Positions 1-9,008 of a stretch of DNA of 11,256 nucleotides are shown in pieces (positions within the stretch are counted from its first letter, which is position 1; every line of letters begins with the position of its first letter). The notes below the pieces were generated by a model. It had not been told where the DNA came from and did no database searches. It saw nothing but the letters and a program-made list of their open reading frames with translations. The DNA comes from Legionellaceae bacterium (GTDB taxonomy: Bacteria > Pseudomonadota > Gammaproteobacteria > Legionellales > Legionellaceae). Location: NCBI GenBank assembly GCA_947470005.1, contig CANISA010000025.1, positions 1 to 11,256 on the forward strand. The letters run 5' to 3'. Position numbers and translations under genes: made by a program.

Positions 1-60
1 AAACATCATGGCGAAAATTTAGACTGGAATGTGAGTGCTCACGCAGCGTATAGAAATTAA
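1..60 (+). CDS. Possible C-terminal end of an upstream gene (partial)
   Basis: Frame 1 is open from the window edge to a TAA at 58-60 and reads KHHGENLDWNVSAHAAYRN. The other two plus frames hit stops within the same stretch. The peptide looks like plausible protein but is too short to assign to a family. If real, its stop lies 60 bp before the GTG of the next ORF on the same strand. It could equally be a chance open stretch. Confidence 0.3.
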   Translation, partial: KHHGENLDWNVSAHAAYRN

Positions 61-70
61 TAACAAAAAA

Positions 71-99
71 GTCACAATGTTCTAAAGATGAGCCATAAT
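71..99 (+). promoter_or_regulatory. Candidate sigma-70 promoter for the CX5R-phosphatase-like gene
   Basis: A GTCACA hexamer (71-76; 4 of 6 matches to TTGACA) is followed after 17 bp by CATAAT (94-99; 5 of 6 matches to TATAAT). Transcription would start near 105-107, giving a short leader of about 15 nt to the GTG at 121 or 27 nt to the ATG at 133. The area is AT-rich, so chance matches are expected. I saw no convincing two-component operator repeat here. Confidence 0.3.
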
Positions 100-120
100 T
101 AGAGAAGTTATACCAACTTT

Positions 121-2130
121 GTGAGAAACATCATGCCCGAACACATAGGAACAATTCAAGGCACAACCATCAACGAGCCGAAAACAAGCGATCGCCTACA
201 CAATGAAAATTGCTGCAGCTATTTAAAGCTGGTAAGCCTGAACTCCTCGGCTGTACTCGCGCTTCTATCCCCAGACCTTCTGAGCGAATTGACCCACACT
301 CAAGAAAATACGTTTAATCCGAGTACATCTTATGGTAATTTATACACCCGATTTTTTGATGAGGTAGAAGAAAAAATCGATCGCATGCTCCAAGAAGCCC
401 CTGACTCAAAAAACGAATTAAACAGATTCCTTATTTCTCTTTATGAAAATAACAATAAGATTTTAGAACATACGTATGAAACCATTAAACACATCACCGG
501 TGCCCAACGGCCTATCTCTCGTAACCTTGAGGCATCCATTGAGCATCATGTCCGTGATCAAGGAACACGAATTAACGCAACATCACCGGCAGTCGAAGGC
601 TCCGCGTTGGGGCGATTTAATGCGACGTGGTGGGCAACTAAATTCAATCCGATGCATACAACCAGTTTAGCAACGGAACGACATTACCGTTGGAGTAAAG
701 AAGAAACTGTGAAAGAATGTCGTTTTGGCACACAAGCCCAACGCGATGGCAAAACAGTGCGTGTTAGTCCATTATTTAAAGCCTACTTAAGCGCGAAACA
801 AGATCCAGCCGATCCTGAAAAAATTACCCATGTCTATATCAATAATTTAGCTCGCAATAGAACCGATGCGGAGGGCGTAAAAGAACGTGCATTATCGCTC
901 TCGCTAGAAGAGTTAGATAAACCGGGCTCACCCTGCAACATTGCCGTGATTACCCTTCCTGCTGATAAAGGATTTTTAAGTACAAATGACTATAAAAAAA
1001 TAAAACCTAAACATGAGTACAGCGCGGTTAAACAGGCATTTTTGGCCATTGCAAGTCAAGATGAGACTGACGACTTTCACATGAGTCCCAAAGTGCGTTC
1101 TCTTTTATTTAAAGACCAGCAAGAGAACCTACTCAATGGGCTGATTGATAAGAGCTTTAACGCAATGGGCATTAAACCAGGAAGCAAGCTATCTGATGCT
1201 GAACGACAAGCGGTGTGGTTTCATTTTATAAAATATGAATTAGCGAACCATATTATTGAAACACTCAAACCCACGACCCTTAATTTTTCGTGTAAAGATG
1301 CCATTGATCGAGGCGGGGTATCGTCGGCTTACTATAATTTGATGAAATCGTTTAACACCCCACAACCCATGAGCCGAGAAGAATTCGATTGCGCCCTCCA
1401 CGCCGCACCAACCATGGTCAAGGCGCGAGGGATGAATCACCACGTTATTCGAATCTGGAATGCCGTTAACCAGTATGTGAATAACAATCAAGCAGCATTA
1501 ATAAATAACCCCGATAAAGCATGGCTTATCGAGTGGCGTGATCTGAATTGCCCCCACGCACGTATTGAAGGCCTATTAAAGCAACGTGTAAGCGAATGCA
1601 TCGCTGAACTAACGAACGCGCAAACAAAAGCGATGGATGCATTAACGCACGTGCGACCTGAAGATTGGTCCGAGGAAATAAATGAAGCAAACACCAAAAA
1701 AGTGGCGGGCATTAAGCAGGCATTAATCCTCTTAACCCACATCCAAGAACAAAGTCATCTCGGCGCGAGTGGTAAGCGCCTGCTATTAGAAGCAACCCTT
1801 TGTACAACAAAGATGGCATTGCATCCTGAAAAAATCGATACAAAACAACAAGAGGACTACAATGCGTTAGCTGATAACATCCGAATCCACTACCCGATAT
1901 TCCAGATGATCGCGGGCCTTATGAAAAGCTTTGCAGCCATTATTTTATTCGTGCCTTCCCTCGGTCAAACAAAAGAAACGATTAAATCAGGCTGGGCCAC
2001 AACAAAAGCGGGGTTTGAAGCAACCCATAGGCAAGGGATACAAGCCGACATGAAGCTGCATCTAGATCATCTAAAACAAGATGACCCGCAGCGCCCCAAA
2101 CAAAAAGACACTCGCTTAAAAGGAGATTAG
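121..2130 (+). CDS. Putative CX5R-type phosphatase, effector-like protein
   Basis: This 669-residue protein has no family I can name with certainty. The key feature is the stretch NFSCKDAIDRGGVSSAYYNL, in which C391-K-D-A-I-D-R397 fits the CX5R phosphate-binding loop of cysteine-dependent phosphatases. Its Asp before the Arg resembles the CKxxKDR loop of bacterial phosphoinositide phosphatases such as SopB/IpgD and Legionella SidF. The motif is followed by conserved-looking MSREEFDCALHAAP and KARGMNHH stretches. A hydrophobic segment at about 596-617 could anchor it in a membrane, and the tail after it is polar and Lys/Asp-rich. There is no N-terminal signal peptide, as expected for a cytosolic protein or a type IV secretion substrate. 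The start is uncertain: GTG 121 has only a weak purine run (101-107) upstream, and ATG 133 is an alternative. The gene stands alone on its strand and converges on yhdP. The ORF is certain; the phosphatase and effector roles are inference. Confidence 0.6.
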   Translation: MRNIMPEHIGTIQGTTINEPKTSDRLHNENCCSYLKLVSLNSSAVLALLSPDLLSELTHTQENTFNPSTSYGNLYTRFFDEVEEKIDRMLQEAPDSKNELNRFLISLYENNNKILEHTYETIKHITGAQRPISRNLEASIEHHVRDQGTRINATSPAVEGSALGRFNATWWATKFNPMHTTSLATERHYRWSKEETVKECRFGTQAQRDGKTVRVSPLFKAYLSAKQDPADPEKITHVYINNLARNRTDAEGVKERALSLSLEELDKPGSPCNIAVITLPADKGFLSTNDYKKIKPKHEYSAVKQAFLAIASQDETDDFHMSPKVRSLLFKDQQENLLNGLIDKSFNAMGIKPGSKLSDAERQAVWFHFIKYELANHIIETLKPTTLNFSCKDAIDRGGVSSAYYNLMKSFNTPQPMSREEFDCALHAAPTMVKARGMNHHVIRIWNAVNQYVNNNQAALINNPDKAWLIEWRDLNCPHARIEGLLKQRVSECIAELTNAQTKAMDALTHVRPEDWSEEINEANTKKVAGIKQALILLTHIQEQSHLGASGKRLLLEATLCTTKMALHPEKIDTKQQEDYNALADNIRIHYPIFQMIAGLMKSFAAIILFVPSLGQTKETIKSGWATTKAGFEATHRQGIQADMKLHLDHLKQDDPQRPKQKDTRLKGD

Positions 2131-2139
2131 TTCAATTGT

Positions 2140-2162
2140 TGGGTCTAGACCCAGCATTGCTG
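2140..2162. repeat. Adjacent palindromes in the convergent gap
   Basis: TGGGTCTAGACCCA (2140-2153) is a perfect 14-bp palindrome, overlapped by CAGCATTGCTG (2152-2162, 5-bp arms around one T). A further copy of one arm, TAGACCC, sits at 2184-2190. The elements lie between the stop of the 669-residue gene (2130) and the stop of yhdP (2199), where transcription from both sides must end. No U-tract follows on either strand, so this is not a canonical intrinsic terminator. It may be a weak bidirectional stop or a protein site. Confidence 0.45.
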
Positions 2163-2198
2163 CCAAAACCACGGAAATTACGGTAGACCCCAAAAATC

Positions 2199-5100
2199 TC
2201 AGCCCGCGCCGTGTTTGCCCTTCCTATAAATATGCACTTGCTGAACCACTGGCTCGAGCCAAGGTCCTGATATTTTGTACGTGTAGCCCGTCACCATATC
2301 CATCCCTTGGTTAATCATTTTACTGGCAGCCCATGTTGCAATGCCAGCGATTGGCCCACCGGCAATCGTGGCGACCACAGGTAAGCTCGCGGTGATATGG
2401 GGCGTCACGTGCAAATCAAGATCATAAAGTCGCTTATTCAAATCAAGCTGCCCTTTCATGCTCGCATAGGCTACTGGACCATCAATGGTGCTGCTATCCG
2501 TGCTCATGACCCCATCCTTCAACACAAAACGACCCTCAAACTGATCAAAACTATAACCCGCTTTGGCAAGATCACTGAAATCCAGCTTCAAGCGACGAGG
2601 GATCGTTTGTAAGCTTAAAATACTAAGCAGCTTCCCAAGACCTAATTTTTTCTCGGTTTCTGGATCGAGATGCGTAATACGGCCATGATTCACAACGATA
2701 CCAATATCCCCTGTCAAATGCTTGAGGGAAAAATCACGGGGGTCGCCCGCCCATCCTCCATTAAATAAAAGCTCCCCGTCATGCGCTTCGACAACCGGGG
2801 GAATTTTCCACAACAGAAGGAGCTTTTCTAAATGATTCGCTTTGAATGAGGCCTGCATACTTGTTTGATTCACGCCAGCATGCTGCTGCCACTCGCCTGA
2901 CAACGTGACAACATAAGGGTCTGACTTGATGCTGCACTCATCCACATGCCATACATTCGTCCGGCTTGTGCTCTTTAATGACACCTGCCCCACATCCATG
3001 TCATCTACGTTCAACGCATCGATTCTTAACGCTAAATTTGGAATTTGATCCGGCCTCAGCGAATCATGTGGTTCTTTGTTCGCGTTTAAGGCCGGCTTTG
3101 ATTTAACCCATGACAAATGAGACACATGACCGCTTAACATATCTGACGTGGGTTGATAATGTAATTCCGCCGACACATTGGCTTGACTCACCAAAATAGA
3201 CCATGGCTCTTCAGGGGTTCGTGCAGCATGGATACTCATGTCCTGATACGTTTGGCCAAACAAGGACACAGAGCCCAACGTTAGATCAACCGAACGAAAA
3301 CCCTTCAATCCATTCGACGTAGCCGATGCCGGGGGAAGCTTTGCTAGAGCGCTTCGCCACAGCGACCAGTCTACTTCACTCAATTTCCCCTCCAGCGTAG
3401 CCCCTGGCAACGTATCGGCTTCTGCATGCTCACACCCAATACACACCGCCCCTCGTTGCAAGACGAGGGCTTGCCCTTGTGCCGCTGAAAACGACAGATC
3501 CGCATCCAGTCGCTTGTCATAATTCATGCGCAAACGGATCCCTTTTTCCGCATTAAAATCCGCATCCAACAACAATGGAGCATGCTCTTCGCGCGTTTTA
3601 CCGAACGGTGCAGGAAGATCAACACTGGCTCCCTGCAAGGAGCTACTTACACGTACATGATCCCACGCGTTTGGATCGTCAACCAACGTAATCACACTGT
3701 CCACCGCCACGCGGCCTTGCATCAAGGCAAACAGTGGAAAACGCCATTGTTCACGCATCAAGGCCAACGCAAACTCACCGACAATCTTAATTTGTGTGGC
3801 CGGCTTCGGATCGTAAAGTGAACGAATCAGTAAGGTGATGGGATCGTCTAAGAAAGAAGCCTGCAGTGTGCTCTCTAACACACCATGCTCATCAAACAAC
3901 AAGGTCCCAGACACGTGCTGTACCTCTAGAGGACTCAACGCGTGGTGGATCGTGGCATCATTGTTATTAAAAAGAACCGAACCACGGACCAATACCGTAT
4001 CATTTTCAGGATATAGGGGAACGGCTAAGGCCAGATCTAACCCCAATATCTGTTGAATTGAAAGTATCTTTAATTTCAGTAAATGCTGACGTAAAGGCGA
4101 GGAAAAAACATACGCGAGCATTTTATCTGCAGGCGCATCAACGTTCCCATGAACCAATAACGTTTCCTGCCCCAGCCCCAATTCGGAGACCTCAAGATTA
4201 ACTTTCTCAGCAACAAGCCCTTGTTCTAAATCAACATGCAGCACATCGGCGGTTAAGACCCGCTTATCTACGCGCAAATAGGCATCAATATCACGAGCCA
4301 ACGGCCACTTTCGATGAAAAAACAGATCCACACCATTGAGTGAGGAGGTGATGGAGAAGTCTCCCGGATGACGGTCAAATGGGAAATCAGCCAGCGCACC
4401 ATTCAGTAATAAACGGCCGTTGATCTGCCCTATACGCTTCACATCCTGTTTGAGCCAAACCTCTAATTTAGGTTTCAGATAAGCAGAAGGAATGTATGGA
4501 AGCCACACTTGGGCGTCTTTGGCTGAAAATTCGCTCGTCAACTGCAACACCCCGGGTGATTGCGTCGAGACCTCATCAAGCACGCCGCGAGCACTTAATA
4601 ACAAATGTGAATGTTCAAGAATAAGATGATCCAAACTAATTCGCCAACCTTGGTTCAGCGCCTTCCAATCCATGGCCATGTTGATGGCCTTAAAATGCAG
4701 GGGCGGTTGGTCCACCAGCGCAAGCGTGGTATCTACTCCATCCAACTCTAGCCGGCCAGATTTAGGCTCCCAATACAACGCACCCGATACGTTCGTCACC
4801 GCAGGAATAGCGTCCTTGGCCTGCCAGCCCAACTGAGAAAACCGTGATAAAAAATAATTAATGTGGCCCTCACGAAAACCCAACTGACTGTTGTCAAACT
4901 GGCCGTGAGGCTTCATGGCCAGCACGGACATCACGGCAGCAGGCCAATCAAACAGGCGCGCTAGCATGGGCTCAAGCATCAAGGTTTTCACAAAAAGCCG
5001 ATACGCGTGATCGGATTGTTTATAATCCAACACGAACGCATTCTCAGGCCACATTTTTTGAGGTGTTTTGAGTTGAACGTGATCCGCACTCCATTGCCAA

Positions 5101-6041
5101 CCCTGCGTGGTGGGCTTCCATGCTAGATTGGCGGCGAATCGATCGATCGTTTGCTGAGTCAACGCACCGCGTTTACGCCACTGACAATCTCGCACATGCA
5201 CCGACGACTGCAATTGCGTGACGTGCCCGTCCTGAAGCTGTAACCAGACCTGAAGTCGGCCCTCGCCCTTCTCCACCGAATAAGGATGCTCCGCAAAAAG
5301 CACCTGCCATGGCGCTAACTGCACATGTGTTGCTGAAAAAAATACATTCCCTTGCGCGGTGGACATTGGATCAGAGGAAAACGATAGATCGCCCAGCAAC
5401 GACAACACAGTCGGCACCCCCTCGCCTAGCGTCGCGCGACCGTTCACTCGATAATGCCCCCGACGATGAGCCGCCTGAATGGTCAATGTATGAAGAGGGA
5501 CAATGGTTCCATCGCGCAGATGCACCGTGGCGGACACGTCCTTCATGATAATTTTTTGGTGCAGAAGCAACCAGCGAACAACAGGCAAATACGATCCCGT
5601 TGTCATGGAAGGGAACTTATCCCCCTGCCGAATCCCATCAATGTGCCAACCCGTTTCACCTTGTCGCACGGTTAAATGCACATCGTCAATGAATAAAACA
5701 CCGGGCTGAACTTGCCAATGCCACAGCGAGCTCACCAGATTAACCCCGACCAGCAATTTATTCAGCTGCAAGACAGGAACCCCTTGCTGAGACACCAGCA
5801 CCTCATCCAATTTCAACACGGGCTGAAACCAGTACCAGCTGGTCTGCATCGTTTTGATGGTCACGGGCTCACCGAGAAGCAGGGAAAATTGATGTTCCAT
5901 CTCGCCTTTGTGTTGGTTGGCCCACGGTGTAAGCGCGCGAACGAGAGTAATAAGAAGAGCCATGACAACAATCACGCTAGCCAGCAGGAACCAGCCTCTT
6001 TTGATCCACCGTGACGCCGGTTTTTTAAGGCGCGGAACCAC
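2199..6041 (-). CDS. yhdP: YhdP-family AsmA-like envelope protein
   Basis: The product is about 1280 residues, close to the roughly 1270 of E. coli YhdP. Family members are inner-membrane-anchored periplasmic proteins (TIGR02099/DUF3971 with an AsmA-like C-terminal region) implicated in moving phospholipids to the outer membrane. One N-terminal membrane segment (about residues 16-37) follows a basic stretch. A long beta-rich body comes next, and an AsmA-like domain at about 1105-1265 contains GRITHLDPETEKKLGLGKLL and a GGPIAG stretch. The reading frame stays open to an ATG at 6113, but I prefer GTG 6041 because AAGGAGGT (6046-6053) sits 4 nt before it. ATG 6056 is the alternative. This start overlaps the end of lolA by 17 bp, so the two are probably translationally coupled. 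It is the last gene of the ftsK-lolA-yhdP cluster. The family is clear; the exact start is less so. Confidence 0.88.
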   Translation of the reverse strand: MVPRLKKPASRWIKRGWFLLASVIVVMALLITLVRALTPWANQHKGEMEHQFSLLLGEPVTIKTMQTSWYWFQPVLKLDEVLVSQQGVPVLQLNKLLVGVNLVSSLWHWQVQPGVLFIDDVHLTVRQGETGWHIDGIRQGDKFPSMTTGSYLPVVRWLLLHQKIIMKDVSATVHLRDGTIVPLHTLTIQAAHRRGHYRVNGRATLGEGVPTVLSLLGDLSFSSDPMSTAQGNVFFSATHVQLAPWQVLFAEHPYSVEKGEGRLQVWLQLQDGHVTQLQSSVHVRDCQWRKRGALTQQTIDRFAANLAWKPTTQGWQWSADHVQLKTPQKMWPENAFVLDYKQSDHAYRLFVKTLMLEPMLARLFDWPAAVMSVLAMKPHGQFDNSQLGFREGHINYFLSRFSQLGWQAKDAIPAVTNVSGALYWEPKSGRLELDGVDTTLALVDQPPLHFKAINMAMDWKALNQGWRISLDHLILEHSHLLLSARGVLDEVSTQSPGVLQLTSEFSAKDAQVWLPYIPSAYLKPKLEVWLKQDVKRIGQINGRLLLNGALADFPFDRHPGDFSITSSLNGVDLFFHRKWPLARDIDAYLRVDKRVLTADVLHVDLEQGLVAEKVNLEVSELGLGQETLLVHGNVDAPADKMLAYVFSSPLRQHLLKLKILSIQQILGLDLALAVPLYPENDTVLVRGSVLFNNNDATIHHALSPLEVQHVSGTLLFDEHGVLESTLQASFLDDPITLLIRSLYDPKPATQIKIVGEFALALMREQWRFPLFALMQGRVAVDSVITLVDDPNAWDHVRVSSSLQGASVDLPAPFGKTREEHAPLLLDADFNAEKGIRLRMNYDKRLDADLSFSAAQGQALVLQRGAVCIGCEHAEADTLPGATLEGKLSEVDWSLWRSALAKLPPASATSNGLKGFRSVDLTLGSVSLFGQTYQDMSIHAARTPEEPWSILVSQANVSAELHYQPTSDMLSGHVSHLSWVKSKPALNANKEPHDSLRPDQIPNLALRIDALNVDDMDVGQVSLKSTSRTNVWHVDECSIKSDPYVVTLSGEWQQHAGVNQTSMQASFKANHLEKLLLLWKIPPVVEAHDGELLFNGGWAGDPRDFSLKHLTGDIGIVVNHGRITHLDPETEKKLGLGKLLSILSLQTIPRRLKLDFSDLAKAGYSFDQFEGRFVLKDGVMSTDSSTIDGPVAYASMKGQLDLNKRLYDLDLHVTPHITASLPVVATIAGGPIAGIATWAASKMINQGMDMVTGYTYKISGPWLEPVVQQVHIYRKGKHGAG

Positions 6042-6657
6042 GAGCACCTCCTTCATCCACCACATCCACCCCCTTCGGAGGAGTAAATTGAAACACGCTC
6101 GCCGGCAAAGCAAGGTTCGTCTTGATGTGCTTAAAGTGTACGGTTGTGTGCTGACCTAACGGATCAAATAATTCCATCCCGCTCAACACGTCCCCCTCGA
6201 ACTGAAACGTCACGTGTTTGAAGTCAGTCTGTCCTGATTTGGAACGCAAATCAAAATCACTGTGATGACCTGTTTGTTTCACTGAGATATCAAACGACTT
6301 CGACCAATTGGCCTCATCATCACTGAGAAATAGTCCCGCACCTGCCTCCATACCGTGCGCTTGTTTTTTTACAGTCACCTGCTCCAGGTCAACATCATAA
6401 ACCCATAAACGTGTCCCATCCGCAAGGACCAACTGGGGCATTGGATGCAGCGTCTGCCACCGAAAACGCCCAGGCCTAGCTAACGCCATCTCACCTGAAC
6501 TTCGTGAAATTTCACGGGTATTGGAATGAATCACTTGGCTAAACGTCGCCTGCATCGTCCGAATGGCCTGAAGTTTCTTCTGGAACATATCCGTCGCGCC
6601 ATCACTCCATGCCTGCGATACCCAGCACAACAAAACAAGTAAGGACGCTTTTCTCAT
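6025..6657 (-). CDS. lolA: Outer-membrane lipoprotein carrier protein LolA
   Basis: LolA is the soluble periplasmic chaperone that takes lipoproteins from the LolCDE transporter and hands them to LolB at the outer membrane. The product is about 210 residues, usual for the family. It begins with a short basic and hydrophobic signal peptide (MRKASLLVLLCWVSQAWS), probably cut near Ser18. The body shows the family pattern: an early MQATFSQ stretch, then ARPGRFRW, then LWVYDVDLEQVTV, all typical of the LolA beta-sheet. The Cys in the signal peptide is not in a lipobox. I chose ATG 6657 because GAGGA stands 6 nt upstream. An ATG at 6663 overlaps the ftsK stop as ATGA but lacks spacing from that GAGGA. 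The gene lies directly behind ftsK and overlaps yhdP. Confidence 0.9.
   Translation of the reverse strand: MRKASLLVLLCWVSQAWSDGATDMFQKKLQAIRTMQATFSQVIHSNTREISRSSGEMALARPGRFRWQTLHPMPQLVLADGTRLWVYDVDLEQVTVKKQAHGMEAGAGLFLSDDEANWSKSFDISVKQTGHHSDFDLRSKSGQTDFKHVTFQFEGDVLSGMELFDPLGQHTTVHFKHIKTNLALPASVFQFTPPKGVDVVDEGGARGSAP
6046..6053 (-). promoter_or_regulatory. Ribosome binding site of yhdP inside lolA
   Basis: Read on the minus strand this is AAGGAGGT followed by GCTC and then GTG at 6041. It lies within the last codons of lolA (Glu-Gly-Gly-Ala-Arg-Gly-Ser-Ala-Pro-stop). It is a strong Shine-Dalgarno match and decides the yhdP start over the upstream ATGs at 6056 and 6113. Confidence 0.6.
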
Positions 6658-6659
6658 GT

Positions 6660-9008
6660 TCATTCCTCATTCATCGATGTCACCAACACATCTCGAAAAC
6701 CACCATCCAGGGGCCCGACCACCCCTGTGCGCTCCATTTCATCCACCAGGCGCGCCGCTCGATTGTAACCAATTTTAAACCGGCGCTGCACAGCAGACGT
6801 ACTGGCTTTACGGGTTTGAAGTACAAACTCAACCGCTTCATCATAAAGCAAATCGGTTTCTTCCGTTTCCTCTCCGTAACTGCCTTCGTTTCCGTCGCTA
6901 CTGTTTTGAGTGATGGCATCAATGTATTGCGGCGCGCCTCGTGCTCGCCAATCATTGGCGACACGATGGACTTCTTGATCGTCCACGAACGCGCCGTGCA
7001 CACGAAGCGGTGCGCCTGTCCCTGGGGCTAAAAATAACATGTCCCCATACCCCAATAATGACTCAGCGCCTTGCTGATCAAGAATCGTACGCGAATCAAT
7101 TTTGGACGACACTTGAAACGAAATACGAGTTGGAATATTCGACTTGATAAGACCCGTGAGCACATCAACGGACGGCCGCTGCGTCGCTAAAATTAAGTGA
7201 ATCCCTGATGCGCGCGCTTTTTGAGCAATGCGAGCGATGAGTTGCTCTACTTTTTTGCCGACCACCATCATCATGTCGGCTAATTCATCAATGATAACAA
7301 CAATATAAGGCAATGCGACTAAGACAGGCGCCTGATCGTCCATGCCCTGAACCGGCTTCCAGAGCGGATCGATCAAGGGTTCCCCCTGCTCGAACGCCTC
7401 GGTGACTTTCGCGTTAAACCCAACAACATGACGAACACCGAGGGCCGCCATCAAGCGATAGCGCCGTTCCATTTCTTCCACGCACCAACGAAGTGCACTG
7501 GCCGCTTCCTTCATGTCCGTGACAACTGGCGTTAATAAATGCGGAATTCCATCGTACACTGATAATTCCAACATTTTAGGATCAACCATAATCATCCGTA
7601 CTTGTTCAGGGGTGGCCCGAAACAACAAACTTAAGATCATCGCATTAATCCCGACGGACTTGCCCGATCCTGTCGTCCCGGCGACCAACAAATGCGGCAT
7701 TTTAGCCAAATCAACCACCATCGGATGACCTGCGATATCCACACCGAGCGCGAGCGTCAAGGGCGAGTGTGCCTGTTGATACACGTCAGCAGAAAAAACA
7801 TCCGAGAGCGCGACCGTCGCGCGATAGGGGTTCGGCAACTCAAGACCCACCACCGTTTTTCCTGGAATAATTTCCACCACACGCACACTCAGAACAGACA
7901 GTGATCGTGCCAAATCTTTTGAAAGGGCCGAAAGTCGACTGGCCTTCACCCCGGCTGCCAATTGTAATTCAAAGCGAGTAATGACAGGCCCTGGGTGAAC
8001 GGCAACGACATCCACTTGAATGCCAAAATCCGATAAATGTTGCTCCAGATCGCGTGAAAGTCCTTCTAACTCATCCGGCGTGTAGCCTCCCATTGGTTTG
8101 CCCGGTTCGCCTTTATCAAGCAACGCCAGCGGAGGTAAGCCTGCAATCATGGTGGGAATCGTAGCAAATGTCGCCTCGTTTGCGATGCGCACCGGAGAAC
8201 GGACTTTTTCCACCGCAACGCCTAACAACGGGGACGCTCTTTCTTTTTTAACGCGCACCAATGCGCGCTCAGGACGAATCAGTATGGGCGCATGAATAGG
8301 GACCACTTTTTGAAAACGATGCTGTAAACTACGAACTGTGCCGCGTAACACAGCATATCCTACCTGAGCTAAGCGCCACATTCCACGCAACAGAAACAAG
8401 GTGTAACAACCCAAGCGCTCCGTGACATGAATCCATGAAAGCCCCGTGAGCCACGTCACACCAACCAAAAGCACAGCCGACAAGAGCAAAAACGTGCCTT
8501 CTAAATTTAAAATTTGATAAAGGCGCTTCGCCAAAACCTGCCCGAGCAAGCCACCCGATCCGTAAAAAGTAGACACCTTCCCGAAAACCAAGAGCTTAAG
8601 CAGCCCACAGCCGCCAACCAACAGAAGCAACAGACCGACACCACGCATCAGAAGCATGGGTTTATCCACCGTACGAAGGGCACGATGATCATGCAAAATA
8701 ACCCATGCCAAATAAGCAACGCCCACCGGGAGCACATAAGCTAAGTAGCCAAACAACCAGTACAAGGCATCCGCAAGAAAAGCCCCCACCTGCCCACCCG
8801 CATTAGTAATGTGCAATGCCCCGTGTTTTGTATAAGACGCATGAAACCAACCAGGATCGGTTGATTGATAGGTCGTCAGCGATAATAAAACGAAAAAAGC
8901 GACCGTCAGGGCCAAGATAAAACTGCCCTCACTTACGCGCTTAATTACAAATGGTGGCCAGGCCGTTTTCGGGTCGCCTGCCGGGTGAGCCCTGTGCTGT
9001 TTTTCCAT
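6660..9008 (-). CDS. ftsK: DNA translocase FtsK
   Basis: FtsK is an ATP-driven hexameric pump at the division septum that moves chromosome termini and activates XerCD recombination at dif. The 782-residue product has four likely N-terminal membrane segments (about 29-47, 80-105, 121-142 and 171-190). A short linker follows, then the RecA-like motor with Walker A GTTGSGKS at 444-451 and Walker B VVIIDELAD with D574/E575. An acidic stretch leads into the C-terminal gamma winged helix, with FKIGYNRAARLVDEMERTG, which reads KOPS sites. It is much shorter than E. coli FtsK (1329 residues) because the long linker is missing, a form common in many bacteria. No strong Shine-Dalgarno precedes ATG 9008, but the length fits. 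Its TGA overlaps the first possible ATG of lolA, so the two are co-transcribed. Confidence 0.96.
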   Translation of the reverse strand: MEKQHRAHPAGDPKTAWPPFVIKRVSEGSFILALTVAFFVLLSLTTYQSTDPGWFHASYTKHGALHITNAGGQVGAFLADALYWLFGYLAYVLPVGVAYLAWVILHDHRALRTVDKPMLLMRGVGLLLLLVGGCGLLKLLVFGKVSTFYGSGGLLGQVLAKRLYQILNLEGTFLLLSAVLLVGVTWLTGLSWIHVTERLGCYTLFLLRGMWRLAQVGYAVLRGTVRSLQHRFQKVVPIHAPILIRPERALVRVKKERASPLLGVAVEKVRSPVRIANEATFATIPTMIAGLPPLALLDKGEPGKPMGGYTPDELEGLSRDLEQHLSDFGIQVDVVAVHPGPVITRFELQLAAGVKASRLSALSKDLARSLSVLSVRVVEIIPGKTVVGLELPNPYRATVALSDVFSADVYQQAHSPLTLALGVDIAGHPMVVDLAKMPHLLVAGTTGSGKSVGINAMILSLLFRATPEQVRMIMVDPKMLELSVYDGIPHLLTPVVTDMKEAASALRWCVEEMERRYRLMAALGVRHVVGFNAKVTEAFEQGEPLIDPLWKPVQGMDDQAPVLVALPYIVVIIDELADMMMVVGKKVEQLIARIAQKARASGIHLILATQRPSVDVLTGLIKSNIPTRISFQVSSKIDSRTILDQQGAESLLGYGDMLFLAPGTGAPLRVHGAFVDDQEVHRVANDWRARGAPQYIDAITQNSSDGNEGSYGEETEETDLLYDEAVEFVLQTRKASTSAVQRRFKIGYNRAARLVDEMERTGVVGPLDGGFRDVLVTSMNEE

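Noticed and set aside
30..43. TGTGA...TCAC site resembling a CRP box
   Set aside because: The spacing between half sites is 4 instead of 6, and the position upstream of the putative promoter is the only support.
6609..7031. 140-residue plus-strand ORF opposite lolA and ftsK
   Set aside because: It is antisense to two well-supported genes and its sequence resembles no protein; I read it as a shadow frame. The other open frames opposite yhdP, ftsK and trxB are treated the same way.
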